A DNA stretch of 64,000 bases from Desulfosediminicola ganghwensis (GTDB lineage Bacteria > Desulfobacterota > Desulfobulbia > Desulfobulbales > Desulfocapsaceae). The stretch covers positions 1 to 64,000 of the forward strand of contig NZ_CP050699.1 in assembly GCF_005116675.2 (NCBI RefSeq), read 5' to 3'. The notes below the pieces were generated by a model that saw only the letters and a list, made by a program, of their open reading frames with translations, was not told the origin of the DNA and did no database searches. Below, piece after piece: positions 53,783 to 61,969 of the stretch (position 1 is its first letter; every line of letters begins with the position of its first letter). The position numbers and the translations under genes are program-made.

Positions 53783-54310
53783 TTACTGCTCTTGCGCCGG
53801 CAGCACATAACTGCCGCTCATCTCCCGGGCATACCCGCCGATAGTGGTAATGTTGTCCATAGACTGGAAAATAAGTGACGACCAGACAAACTCGATAGTA
53901 CCGGTTATTCCTTTCGCTTTTTCGCTACCGCCTATAATCTCTCCTGTGACCCTGTTGCCCTCTTCTAATGGCTCGGTATCCAGCAGAAGATAAATTTCAA
54001 AACCATCCAGGCTCCGCCAGACACAGCGAACATCACCACCTGTTTCACTATCGGCCAGACCTATACACTTTCCCCAGAAATCAGTTGAGCCGATCACTGG
54101 CTCCTTTAAATTGACATGACCTGCCAGCTGCACCAAAGAGGCCGTTCTCTCCTCTCCGAGAACCATATTGGTTGCTCTACCGTTCGCTACCCAGGTACCG
54201 GTTATAATGCCTGATTCCTCTCCATGGACCTGACTCGGTCCGCCGCATAATACTGCCATATGAAGGCCGACAAGTAGTACGACCACTGCTATTCGACGCA
54301 TATCTCCCAT
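53783..54310 (-). CDS. Exported protein of unknown function
   Basis: About 175 residues. A signal peptide (MRRIAVVVLLVGLHMAVLCG) is cleaved near residue 33 (QVHGEE). The mature part is beta-rich and compact (GTWVANGRATNMVLG... GKCIGLADSE... FEIYLLLDTEPL), suggesting a lipocalin- or streptavidin-like barrel, but I cannot place it in a family. The ATG at 54310 has AGGAG nine bases ahead; a longer frame reaching into the upstream hairpin is not used. It lies upstream of, and on the same strand as, dcuA, 68 bases away. Confidence 0.65.
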   Translation of the reverse strand: MGDMRRIAVVVLLVGLHMAVLCGGPSQVHGEESGIITGTWVANGRATNMVLGEERTASLVQLAGHVNLKEPVIGSTDFWGKCIGLADSETGGDVRCVWRSLDGFEIYLLLDTEPLEEGNRVTGEIIGGSEKAKGITGTIEFVWSSLIFQSMDNITTIGGYAREMSGSYVLPAQEQ

Positions 54311-54418
54311 AAGCTTCGCTCCTGAATCTGTTCCCGTTGCTGGGATGAATTTGGTTACTGTAATAGACAAAAACATCTCTCTGCTGGAATCGTTCGAAAG
54401 CGCACAACTTTCCAAGCG

Positions 54419-54456
54419 AACAGCTGCTGGTGGTGTAATCACCACCAGCAGCTGTT
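54419..54456. repeat. 17-bp perfect hairpin with TAAT loop
   Basis: AACAGCTGCTGGTGGTG (54419-54435), TAAT, CACCACCAGCAGCTGTT (54440-54456). It is GC-rich and lies about 110 bases before the start of the exported-protein gene, in its likely leader or promoter region. There is no T-run on either strand, so it is more likely a leader structure or a protein site than a terminator. Confidence 0.7.
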
Positions 54457-54653
54457 ATCCGACGAGATGTGAAGTTACTGTTTCTTAAAACCTGAACTCA
54501 CACTACACAGACACAACATGGTAAAAGGCAATACAATTTATTATGTATTACGCTCCAGCTTTTAGTCAATTTTTTTAGAAAAATTATGAGGATAAAGCCA
54601 CAATGCAGGACTTGAAGAGAGGCGACAGGGAAGTCGCATATGGGAAGGGGATA

Positions 54654-54681
54654 CCTGACTCACACGGCAAAGTGAATCAGG
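54654..54681 (-). terminator. Hairpin after lipA
   Basis: CCTGACTCAC (54654-54663) / GTGAATCAGG (54672-54681), ten pairs with one mismatch, 24 bases after the lipA stop on its strand. No T-run. It probably marks the transcript end of the gcv-lip operon. Confidence 0.45.
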
Positions 54682-54704
54682 CAGTCTGGCAATACAGGAT
54701 ATTT

Positions 54705-55607
54705 TTAGCAGGCTTTGAACCTGCGCCGCACTTTGCGGTAGAGCTTTTCGGCCTGGTAGGAACTGCGTACAAAAGGTCCGGCAGCAACACCTGAGAAACC
54801 GCGTTCAAGTGCCCGTTCTCCGAGTCGGTCAAACTCTTCGGGTTCAACAAACCGTTCCACCGGCAAATGATTTTTTGAAGGTTGCAGATACTGCCCCAGT
54901 GTGAGGATATCACAACCAGCTTCAAGCAGATCATCAAAGGTTTTCATGAGTTGATCAGGGGTTTCGCCAAGCCCCACCATGATGCCCGATTTGGTCACCA
55001 TCCGGGGGTCCTGTCGCTTCACCTCAGCAATCAGTTCGAGAGAACGCTGGTAAATCGCCTCCGGCCGCACCCGGGGGTACAGCTCGGATACAGTCTCCAT
55101 ATTGTGGTTCAGCACATCAGGCCTGGAGTCGGTAATGGTCTTCAAGGCCTGCCAATTCCCCTGCAGATCTGGTATCAGCACCTCGATAAGCGTCTTTTCC
55201 CTGCGAATGCGCACCGCGCTGATGGTCTCTGCAAAAAGAGTCGCACCACCATCTTCCAGATCATCTCTGGTTACAGAGGTAATCACTGCATATCGGAGCT
55301 GAAGAATGTCAACGGCCTCCGCCACCCGGCCTGGCTCATCAGGGTCCGGCAGGGTAAGTGGCTTATGTTCAACAGCGCAGAAATGGCAGTTCCTGGTACA
55401 TCTCTCCCCCAAAATCATAAAAGTAGCAGTGCCTTCCGAGTAACACTCGTATTGATTCGGGCATTGTGCTTCCTGGCAGACGGTGTGCAGATGGTTATTC
55501 TTGAGAAGATTGCGCATCTTCTCATATTCCGGACCAGTGGGCAGACTTCTGCGCAGCCAGCGTGGCTTGCCCCTGGTGATCCCGCCCTTGTTATTACATC
55601 CTGCCAT
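54705..55607 (-). CDS. lipA: Lipoyl synthase LipA
   Basis: 300 residues, radical SAM enzyme. It inserts two sulfur atoms into octanoyl groups bound to carrier proteins such as GcvH. The auxiliary cluster motif is CQEAQCPNQYEC and the SAM cluster motif is CTRNCHFC, plus the late RSSY serine ligand. It overlaps the lipB gene by 14 bases. Last gene of the glycine cleavage operon, where it serves GcvH. Confidence 0.95.
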   Translation of the reverse strand: MAGCNNKGGITRGKPRWLRRSLPTGPEYEKMRNLLKNNHLHTVCQEAQCPNQYECYSEGTATFMILGERCTRNCHFCAVEHKPLTLPDPDEPGRVAEAVDILQLRYAVITSVTRDDLEDGGATLFAETISAVRIRREKTLIEVLIPDLQGNWQALKTITDSRPDVLNHNMETVSELYPRVRPEAIYQRSLELIAEVKRQDPRMVTKSGIMVGLGETPDQLMKTFDDLLEAGCDILTLGQYLQPSKNHLPVERFVEPEEFDRLGERALERGFSGVAAGPFVRSSYQAEKLYRKVRRRFKAC

Positions 55608-56343
55608 TACATTTTTCCTCTGTTGAACTCGTTCTGCTTTCTTCTGCCGTCTTCGACAAAGGAAGCTGATCCGGGCGTATTTCTGTAAATGTATGTGGGA
55701 AAATTCGCTCTAACTGTTGGGGAAGGCTCTGAGTCAGCCGGTCAATAGTCACCTCGCCGCCAACCTCATGGGCAAGAGAAGTCATGCTGACGCCGGTCAG
55801 GCCGCAGGGATTGATCCAACCGAATGGCTCAAGCGATGGATTGACGTTCAAGGCCAGCCCATGGAAGCTGACACCATGCCGGATGGCGATACCGATACTG
55901 CCCATCTTCTTATTACCAACCCACACCCCATGATTGCGCTCGTCGCGGCGGGCAGTCACTCCCACCCCGGCAGCAAGATGAATCATCAACTCTTCGAGCT
56001 TTTCAACATACTCTGTTACTGTCAGGCCGGCCTGTTTCAGGTGGATAATCGGATAGATCACCAACTGCCCTGGCCCGTGATAGGTAATCACACCGCCACG
56101 CTCAATCGGTATCACCGGGATGTTTTTCTCGGCAAGGAACTGATCTGAAACCATCAGGAACTCCCTACCGCCACGTCGGCCGAGGGTGTAGACGGGTGGG
56201 TGCTCCACCACTAAAAAGATATCGCCGCAGCCAGCCTCTTTGTCATTGGGCTTTAGGTTGCGGCGATATTCTACCAGACTGGTTTGCAGCTTATAGACAG
56301 CCTGGTACTCCATGAGTCCCAGGCTGCAGAATGAGCCGTTCAT
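55594..56343 (-). CDS. lipB: Octanoyl-[ACP]:protein octanoyltransferase LipB
   Basis: 250 residues. It transfers octanoyl from ACP to the lysine of lipoyl domains. The family set is seen as EHPPVYTLGRRG, TYHGPGQLVIYPI, KMGSIGI (lysine) and INPCGLTGVSMTSL (catalytic cysteine). The C-terminus is extended (TAEESRTSSTEEKCNGRM) past the usual end. TAGGAG precedes the ATG at 56343, chosen over one nine codons earlier. It sits between gcvPB and lipA. Confidence 0.93.
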   Translation of the reverse strand: MNGSFCSLGLMEYQAVYKLQTSLVEYRRNLKPNDKEAGCGDIFLVVEHPPVYTLGRRGGREFLMVSDQFLAEKNIPVIPIERGGVITYHGPGQLVIYPIIHLKQAGLTVTEYVEKLEELMIHLAAGVGVTARRDERNHGVWVGNKKMGSIGIAIRHGVSFHGLALNVNPSLEPFGWINPCGLTGVSMTSLAHEVGGEVTIDRLTQSLPQQLERIFPHTFTEIRPDQLPLSKTAEESRTSSTEEKCNGRM

Positions 56344-56354
56344 AACACTCCTAC

Positions 56355-57824
56355 CTACCCGCAAAGACACGGCTTACGCGCCGCCAGTGTCTCATCCAGA
56401 CGCTTCAGCTTGGTGCGGGTTGGTGCCTCGTGGAGTAGATCCGGGTTGGTTTTGGCCTCCTCCAGAATATGCAGGATCGATTCGATAAACTGATCGATAT
56501 CTTCCTTACATTCAGTCTCCGTAGGCTCAATCATGATCGCACCCGGCACCACCAACGGGAAATAGACCGTCGGCGGATGAAAACCATAATCAATCAGGCG
56601 CTTAGCAATATCAAGCGTGGTGATCTTCAATTCCTGCTGTCTACTGTCGGAGAAGACACACTCGTGCATGCACGGCTTATCGTAGGGCAGATGCAGGTAT
56701 GGCTTGAGCTTCTCCTTGATATAGTTGGCGTTGAGTACTGCCAGCTGGCTGGCCTTCTTCAGGTTCTCGCCACCCATGCTGAGGATGTAACTATATGCCC
56801 TGACCAACACGCCGTAGTTGCCGTGGTAACCGTGAACCCGGCCGATTGAATCAGGGTTGTCCCAATCAAGACGATAGCTGTTACCATCTTTTACCACATG
56901 GGGTATCGGCAGAAATTTTTTCAGCTCTTCGACCACACACACCGGGCCGGCGCCCGGCCCGCCACCGCCATGCGGGGTGGAGAAGGTCTTGTGCAGGTTG
57001 AGATGGATAACATCAACCCCACATTTTTTCACATCCACCACACCCATAACCGCATTCATATTGGCACCGTCACCATAGACCAGACCGCCCTTGGCATGAA
57101 CGATCTCGGCAACTTCCCGGATATTGGTCTCAAAAAGCCCAAGGGTGTTGGGATTGGTGACCATGATGCCCGCAGTCTCCTCATCCATCAGCTCTTTTAC
57201 CGTATCGATATCCAGTACTCCGTCAGCGCTGGATTTCACCGGCACCGGCTTATAGCCACAGAGCGCGGCAGAGGCCGGATTGGTGCCGTGAGCTGTATCT
57301 GGAATAAGGATCTTGGTACGTTTTGAACCTCTTGACTTATGATAGGCGTCGAATATCAGCATACCGGTCAGCTCACCCTGGGCTCCGGCTGAAGGCTGAA
57401 GGCTGGCAGCATCAAGGCCGGTGATATTGACCAGGTACTGCTGCAGATCATACATGATCTTCAGGGTTCCCTGCACATATCGATCATCCAGCATCGGGTG
57501 CGCTGCGGCAATGGCAGGGTTGGCCGCCTGCTTCTCGTTGATCTTCGGGTTGTACTTCATGGTGCACGACCCCAGGGGGTACATGCCACTGTCAACTCCG
57601 AAGTTCCACTGGGAGAGGCGGGTATAGTGGCGAACCACATCGACCTCGCTCAGATCGGGGAAATCGGGACCAGCGCCAACCAGGGCACTATCGAGCTCTG
57701 CTGCAGGCACATCGCAGGCCGGAATCGACATACCCTTGCGGCCTTTCTTACCCTTCTCCCAGAGCAGCGGTTCCTTAAAAATCAGACCAGTAGTACCGGG
57801 ACCATTTACGGGTTCGTGTTTCAT
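56355..57824 (-). CDS. gcvPB: Glycine dehydrogenase (decarboxylating) subunit 2, GcvPB
   Basis: 489 residues, PLP-binding half of the split P-protein. The Schiff-base lysine is in HLNLHKTFSTPHGGGGPG, and the glycine-binding region includes YPLGSCTMKYNPK. With GcvPA it decarboxylates glycine and passes the aminomethyl group to GcvH. It overlaps gcvPA by 4 bases. The C-terminal end carries cysteines (KPCLCG). Confidence 0.95.
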   Translation of the reverse strand: MKHEPVNGPGTTGLIFKEPLLWEKGKKGRKGMSIPACDVPAAELDSALVGAGPDFPDLSEVDVVRHYTRLSQWNFGVDSGMYPLGSCTMKYNPKINEKQAANPAIAAAHPMLDDRYVQGTLKIMYDLQQYLVNITGLDAASLQPSAGAQGELTGMLIFDAYHKSRGSKRTKILIPDTAHGTNPASAALCGYKPVPVKSSADGVLDIDTVKELMDEETAGIMVTNPNTLGLFETNIREVAEIVHAKGGLVYGDGANMNAVMGVVDVKKCGVDVIHLNLHKTFSTPHGGGGPGAGPVCVVEELKKFLPIPHVVKDGNSYRLDWDNPDSIGRVHGYHGNYGVLVRAYSYILSMGGENLKKASQLAVLNANYIKEKLKPYLHLPYDKPCMHECVFSDSRQQELKITTLDIAKRLIDYGFHPPTVYFPLVVPGAIMIEPTETECKEDIDQFIESILHILEEAKTNPDLLHEAPTRTKLKRLDETLAARKPCLCG

Positions 57825-59155
57825 CGCGACACCTCCTGAATGACAGCATCGATATCTTCCCTGGTCACCGTCTCGGTGGCACAGAAGAGATAGCAGCCCT
57901 TGTATTGCGGATAATATTTACCGACATTGATGCCAGCGACAAAACCCCTTTCAAACAATTTTTCGTAGACTGGCTCAAAATCGAACGAAAAGCGAACCAG
58001 AAACTCATTGAAGGTCGGGGAGTCAAAGACAATCTCTGCTCCTGCTTTCTTCAACTCCGCTTTCAGGTACTCGGCCTTACTGTGATTGAGCCGGGCAAGC
58101 TCACGCAGACCGGTGCCGCCGAGGGTGGCCATGAACATACCCGCCATCATGGCACAGACTCCCTGGTTGGAGCAGATGTTGGAGGTGGCCTTCTCCCGTC
58201 TGATGTGCTGTTCACGGGTAGCAAGGGTTAAAACGAAACCGCGTTTGCCGTCACGGTCAACAGTCTCGCCAACGAGACGTCCCGGCATATTGCGGGTGAG
58301 TTTCTCGCGGCAGGCGAACATGCCAAGCCCGGGGCCTCCGAAAGAGCGATTCAGCCCCATGGACTGCCCTTCACCGCAAACAATATCGGCACCACATTCA
58401 CCAGGATTTTTGATCAGGCCGAATGCCAGTGCCTCGGTAAAGGAAGCGATATAGATTGCATCAATTGCGTGAATTTTCTCGCCTGCTCCAGACAGATCTT
58501 CGATCACCCCAAGAAAGTTGGGTGACTGAATGGCGACTGCGGCAAGATCATCCACACCCTCCAGAAGACTCAGGTCGGTGCGACCGTCGTCACCAATCGG
58601 CAACTCGACAATCTCGAACTCCGTGGCCTGCAGGTAGGTCCTCACCACCTGGCGATGATGGGGGTGAATACCTTTGGAAACAGCGACCTTCTTCTTTTTC
58701 TTCTTGATCCTCAACCCCATCAGCAGTGCTTCAGCAAGCGATGCAGCCCCATCATAGATCGAGGCATTTGCCACATCCATGCCAAGCAGACGAGCAGTCA
58801 GGGTCTGATATTCATAAATACCCTGCAAGGTTCCCTGAGCCATCTCAGGCTGGTACGGGGTGTAGGCGGTGAGGAACTCGGACCGGCTGGCCAGAGCCCT
58901 GATCATTTCCGGAATATAATGATGATAGCTGCCTGCCCCGACCAGCACCTTATGCTGGGGGGTAACTTCCAGCATATTACCGATTTCGGTCATGTGAGCA
59001 TCGAGTTGCCACTCGGTCATAGCTTGAGGCAAGGCTATCTCATCATCTCTTCGGCAATCGGGAGGGATTGTGCAGAACAGATCATCCAGCGTCTCTTTAC
59101 CAACGGCTGTCAGCATTTCGGAAATTTCTTCCTCGGTATGGGGCAGGTATCTCAT
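57821..59155 (-). CDS. gcvPA: Glycine dehydrogenase (decarboxylating) subunit 1, GcvPA
   Basis: 444 residues, the non-PLP half of the P-protein. It has the N-terminal YLPHTEEEISEML, the FLTAYTPYQPEMAQGTLQ segment and GLNRSFGGPGLGMFACREK. The normal length for this subunit is about 445. It follows gcvH by three bases and overlaps gcvPB by 4. Split P-proteins are common in anaerobic bacteria. Confidence 0.95.
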   Translation of the reverse strand: MRYLPHTEEEISEMLTAVGKETLDDLFCTIPPDCRRDDEIALPQAMTEWQLDAHMTEIGNMLEVTPQHKVLVGAGSYHHYIPEMIRALASRSEFLTAYTPYQPEMAQGTLQGIYEYQTLTARLLGMDVANASIYDGAASLAEALLMGLRIKKKKKKVAVSKGIHPHHRQVVRTYLQATEFEIVELPIGDDGRTDLSLLEGVDDLAAVAIQSPNFLGVIEDLSGAGEKIHAIDAIYIASFTEALAFGLIKNPGECGADIVCGEGQSMGLNRSFGGPGLGMFACREKLTRNMPGRLVGETVDRDGKRGFVLTLATREQHIRREKATSNICSNQGVCAMMAGMFMATLGGTGLRELARLNHSKAEYLKAELKKAGAEIVFDSPTFNEFLVRFSFDFEPVYEKLFERGFVAGINVGKYYPQYKGCYLFCATETVTREDIDAVIQEVSR

Positions 59156-59158
59156 GGC

Positions 59159-59554
59159 TTATCCCTTGAGTGAATCCAGGTACTTTTCAGCGGTCATAAG
59201 CGCATCATAGTCGCCGCTGTCCGCAGGCTTTATTTCTACGATCCAGTTGGCATAGGGGTCTTCGTTGATCAACTCCGGAGAATCTTCGAGGGCCTCGTTG
59301 ATGGCAACGACCTCACCGCCTAATGGCAGATAGAGTTCGGAGACCGCCTTAACAGACTCAAGCGATCCGAATTCATCACCTTTTTCCAAGCTGTCACCGA
59401 CCTCAGGAAACTCCACAAAAACGATGTCCCCCAGCTGATCCTGGGCATAATCGCTGACACCTATCTTAATGGTGTCACCGGTCACCTGTGCCCACTCGTG
59501 ATCTTCCGAATATCGGACATCGGCAGGCAGATTCAACTCACTTAATTCTTTCAT
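59159..59554 (-). CDS. gcvH: Glycine cleavage system H protein
   Basis: 131 residues. The lipoylation lysine is in FGSLESVKAVSELY, and the standard opening YSEDHEWAQV is present. It shuttles the aminomethyl and reduced lipoyl group between P, T and L proteins. LipB and LipA in the same operon supply its cofactor. The start has AGGAGG a few bases upstream. Confidence 0.96.
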   Translation of the reverse strand: MKELSELNLPADVRYSEDHEWAQVTGDTIKIGVSDYAQDQLGDIVFVEFPEVGDSLEKGDEFGSLESVKAVSELYLPLGGEVVAINEALEDSPELINEDPYANWIVEIKPADSGDYDALMTAEKYLDSLKG

Positions 59555-59581
59555 TGGCCATCCTCCTTGAATTCTTTTTGC

Positions 59582-60862
59582 TTAAAGCATCTCTTTCATC
59601 GGTCTGCGCGCGGTTCTGTCGGGACGCACGTCAGAGACAATCTCAACTTTGATTTTCTTTCTTTTACCATCAGTTAAAATAACCTCCGTACCAACCGGGA
59701 GATTCTCACTGATCTGCACAAAGCCACAGCTCAGTCCCTTGGGACTGAAATCTGCCGGTTTGCCGCTTTCTTCACTGCTGACGATGGAATAAATTCTGCC
59801 GTCTACCCGGCCTATGGCCATATCAGTGGCGCAGGTAAGAATCCGGCCGAGATGGTTCCCTTCAAGATCGGTGACAAAGGTCGTGTCGGCCACCACAATT
59901 TTCCGTGGATCGTAGCCGGCAAATGGCAGGGTGTGCAGGTAATTGGCGGTATCGGCAAGCGCATCACTGCCGATAAAGGATTTGGTAAAACCACTACCGT
60001 CGTCATTATAGGCTACGGCAAAGGGCCAGGGATTTGCCTTAAAAGGCCACGGCCCTATATCCTGATGGGAAAGCGGCAGAACAGCACCGGCTCTGAGCGA
60101 ATCACGTGCAGCCAGACCGCAGGGCAGTACCCCAAACTCCTGACCGGCCTCAGCCACAGCCCGCCAGACTTTTACGAAATCATCGATACTGAGGAAAAGT
60201 TCAAAGCCGAACTCACCGGTATAACCGGTTCTGGAGAGCATTATGCTGGTGCCATCCACCAGGATTACCGGCTGTTCGGAAGAAATATCGTCAAAGCCAC
60301 CTTTGAAAGAGAAATAGACCAGTTTGTCAAAAACGGTTTCGGGGTCGGCCAGTAGCTTCTTCATCACTTTGGCAGCGAGTGGCCCCTGGATGTCCATCTT
60401 GCCGACACGATCAGTGCGGTCTGTCACCACCGCGCCATATTCGCCGTTATTTTCTACGAGTCTGGTTGCAATCCCGGCTCCCATACCGGCGTTGACCACC
60501 ACCATATAAGCGGTTTCGCCGGTCTGGTAGACAATGGCATCATCAAGGGTGGTACCATCCTGGTTGAGAAAAATTCCATAAACGCAACGGCCGGTACTGA
60601 GTGGATTTTTTTTCAGGCCGACACAATGATCGAGATCCTTGCTGAAGCAGAATTGCAGAAGAGCTCTCGCGTTTTCACCCGTTACGGTTACCACGGCCAT
60701 GTGACTGGTATCGAATATACCGGCACCGGTAATAACTGCGAGGTGCTCGGCTTTTACCCCGGCCCGATACCAGAGGGGCATCTCATATTGACCAAAAGGT
60801 GCTATATTTGCACCATGCTCCACATGCCAGGAATGCAAAGCGGTACGTTTCAATTCGTCCAT
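59582..60862 (-). CDS. gcvT: Glycine cleavage system T protein (aminomethyltransferase)
   Basis: 426 residues, about 60 more than the E. coli enzyme. The fold is that of T protein, with FDTSHMAVVTVTG, the catalytic-aspartate region LDDAIVYQ, SRTGYTGEFGFEL and AARDSLRAGAVLPL. It transfers the methylene group to tetrahydrofolate, releasing ammonia. The extra length is mostly in the C-terminal barrel (about 330-426), including RKKIKVEIVSD. It lies 62 bases after the Lrp-type regulator on the same strand. Confidence 0.92.
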   Translation of the reverse strand: MDELKRTALHSWHVEHGANIAPFGQYEMPLWYRAGVKAEHLAVITGAGIFDTSHMAVVTVTGENARALLQFCFSKDLDHCVGLKKNPLSTGRCVYGIFLNQDGTTLDDAIVYQTGETAYMVVVNAGMGAGIATRLVENNGEYGAVVTDRTDRVGKMDIQGPLAAKVMKKLLADPETVFDKLVYFSFKGGFDDISSEQPVILVDGTSIMLSRTGYTGEFGFELFLSIDDFVKVWRAVAEAGQEFGVLPCGLAARDSLRAGAVLPLSHQDIGPWPFKANPWPFAVAYNDDGSGFTKSFIGSDALADTANYLHTLPFAGYDPRKIVVADTTFVTDLEGNHLGRILTCATDMAIGRVDGRIYSIVSSEESGKPADFSPKGLSCGFVQISENLPVGTEVILTDGKRKKIKVEIVSDVRPDRTARRPMKEML

Positions 60863-60924
60863 GTAGATCCTCGGATAGTTGGCCCCGGTCCGGCAGCGCT
60901 CACAATCGAGGTGCTAACTGACCG

Positions 60925-61368
60925 TTACAAGGGCATGGGCAGTTTCAGATTAAAACTTTTATAAACCACAAAGCTTTCTACTGAGCGTACGTTTTCTATA
61001 GTGGAGACTTCCTCGGTATAAAACCTGAGCATGGTGAAATCCTTGGTCAGCAGTACGGTTACGATGAGATCGTAGCGCCCTGTCACAACACAGACCGAGG
61101 TGACACCCTTCAGCTTGCTGAACTCTTCGCCTTTTTTGACCAGATCCATGTCCTTGACCTTAACTCCGACCATAACTACCCCGAGATCGGGTATAGCTTC
61201 AGGGTCGACCAGGCCGGCGATATCCAGCACACCTTCGTCTGTGAGTTTACGGACACGGGTACGAACAGTCCCCTCCGATACACCAAGTAAATCGGCAATC
61301 TTCTTGAATGGCACCCTCCCATCCTTCAAGTGACGTATAATTGCCAAATTGATTTCATCGATGATCAT
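60925..61368 (-). CDS. Lrp/AsnC family regulator of the gcv operon
   Basis: 148 residues. The N-terminal winged helix (DEINLAIIRHLKDGRVPFKKIADLLGVSEG, in part) is followed by a RAM ligand domain with the YDLIVTVL strand. Lrp proteins sense amino acids, often leucine or glycine. The gene is first of the gcv-lip operon, so autoregulation and glycine response are probable. GGGGAGG precedes the ATG at 61368. A consensus -35 with 17-base spacing lies just upstream. Confidence 0.9.
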   Translation of the reverse strand: MIIDEINLAIIRHLKDGRVPFKKIADLLGVSEGTVRTRVRKLTDEGVLDIAGLVDPEAIPDLGVVMVGVKVKDMDLVKKGEEFSKLKGVTSVCVVTGRYDLIVTVLLTKDFTMLRFYTEEVSTIENVRSVESFVVYKSFNLKLPMPL

Positions 61369-61403
61369 CACATTCCTCCCCACTTCTCTCTATTCTCTTT
61401 AAA

Positions 61404-61432
61404 AGATTACGTCAAACTAAAGATACTGTCAA
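61404..61432 (-). promoter_or_regulatory. Promoter of the Lrp-gcv-lip operon
   Basis: On the minus strand: exact TTGACA (61427-61432), 17 bases, TAATCT (61404-61409). The -10 is weak, as for a regulated promoter. It lies 36 bases before the start at 61368. Confidence 0.5.
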
Positions 61433-61843
61433 CTTAAAGCGTTAAATTTCACGCATATCGTATTTTCAAAGCATTTTTCTGACATGTTCAACGCGTTTAC
61501 CTGAATTTCAGCTGTATCTTCCTATAACTACAGCACGAACTGTGCAGAGAACCTGAATATGGGTAGAGCTATCCTGTGCAAATGAAGAAAACCAGGCGTT
61601 GGTTTTCTGCCTGTGCAACCTGCAACTGGTGGGAAGTGGAGGCGAAGCAGATTTGCCGGAACGCGCCCTTAAAACTCAGGCATGGGAAGAAACAATCTGA
61701 CCGTAAAAACCGGATTGGGCTAATAATATACTCTATTTTCGGGAAATAGTTTAATATCATTTTGCTTTCACTATTGCACTCTACAGCCCATCCTCCGGTC
61801 GACCCAGACATATAAATCCATGTGGGAGTCAGGTTTTTAAATC

Positions 61844-61880
61844 TTGACAAGCTGCCAACCACTGAACATGATTTCATGTT
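61844..61880 (+). promoter_or_regulatory. Promoter and overlapping palindrome of the alcohol dehydrogenase gene
   Basis: TTGACA (61844-61849), 17 bases, CATGAT (61867-61872). The palindrome AACATGA-TT-TCATGTT (61865-61880) covers the -10 element, so a repressor bound there would block transcription. Leader about 90 bases. Confidence 0.5.
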
Positions 61881-61969
61881 GAATCAGTAATATATCTATT
61901 TCTGGTACGTTACAGTTGCCCGTCTGCTCACTAACAGCGCCACCAGCCCTCTAACCTCAAGGAGTGAAT

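Larger units (their letters stand above)
54311..54704. other. Gap between lipA and the exported-protein gene
   Basis: About 390 bases with a 17-bp hairpin (54419-54456), an AT-rich part (54520-54600) and the hairpin after lipA (54654-54681). No further gene is supported. Confidence 0.5.
61369..61969. other. Divergent gcv/adh control region
   Basis: 600 bases. It holds the gcv operon promoter (61404-61432) and the alcohol dehydrogenase promoter with an overlapping palindrome (61844-61880). A 100-codon minus frame at 61569-61877 looks non-coding. No glycine riboswitch pattern was seen. Confidence 0.5.

Noticed and set aside
54603-54794. 63-codon plus-strand frame after lipA
   Set aside because: It runs into the lipA coding region on the opposite strand and has no family-like pattern.
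61384-61570. Glycine riboswitch before the gcv operon
   Set aside because: No tandem aptamer-like pattern was seen in the short leader; an Lrp-type regulator explains control better.
61569-61877. 102-codon minus-strand frame upstream of the alcohol dehydrogenase
   Set aside because: No ribosome site, odd composition (many Cys, Ser, Phe), and it overlaps the promoter of the plus-strand gene.
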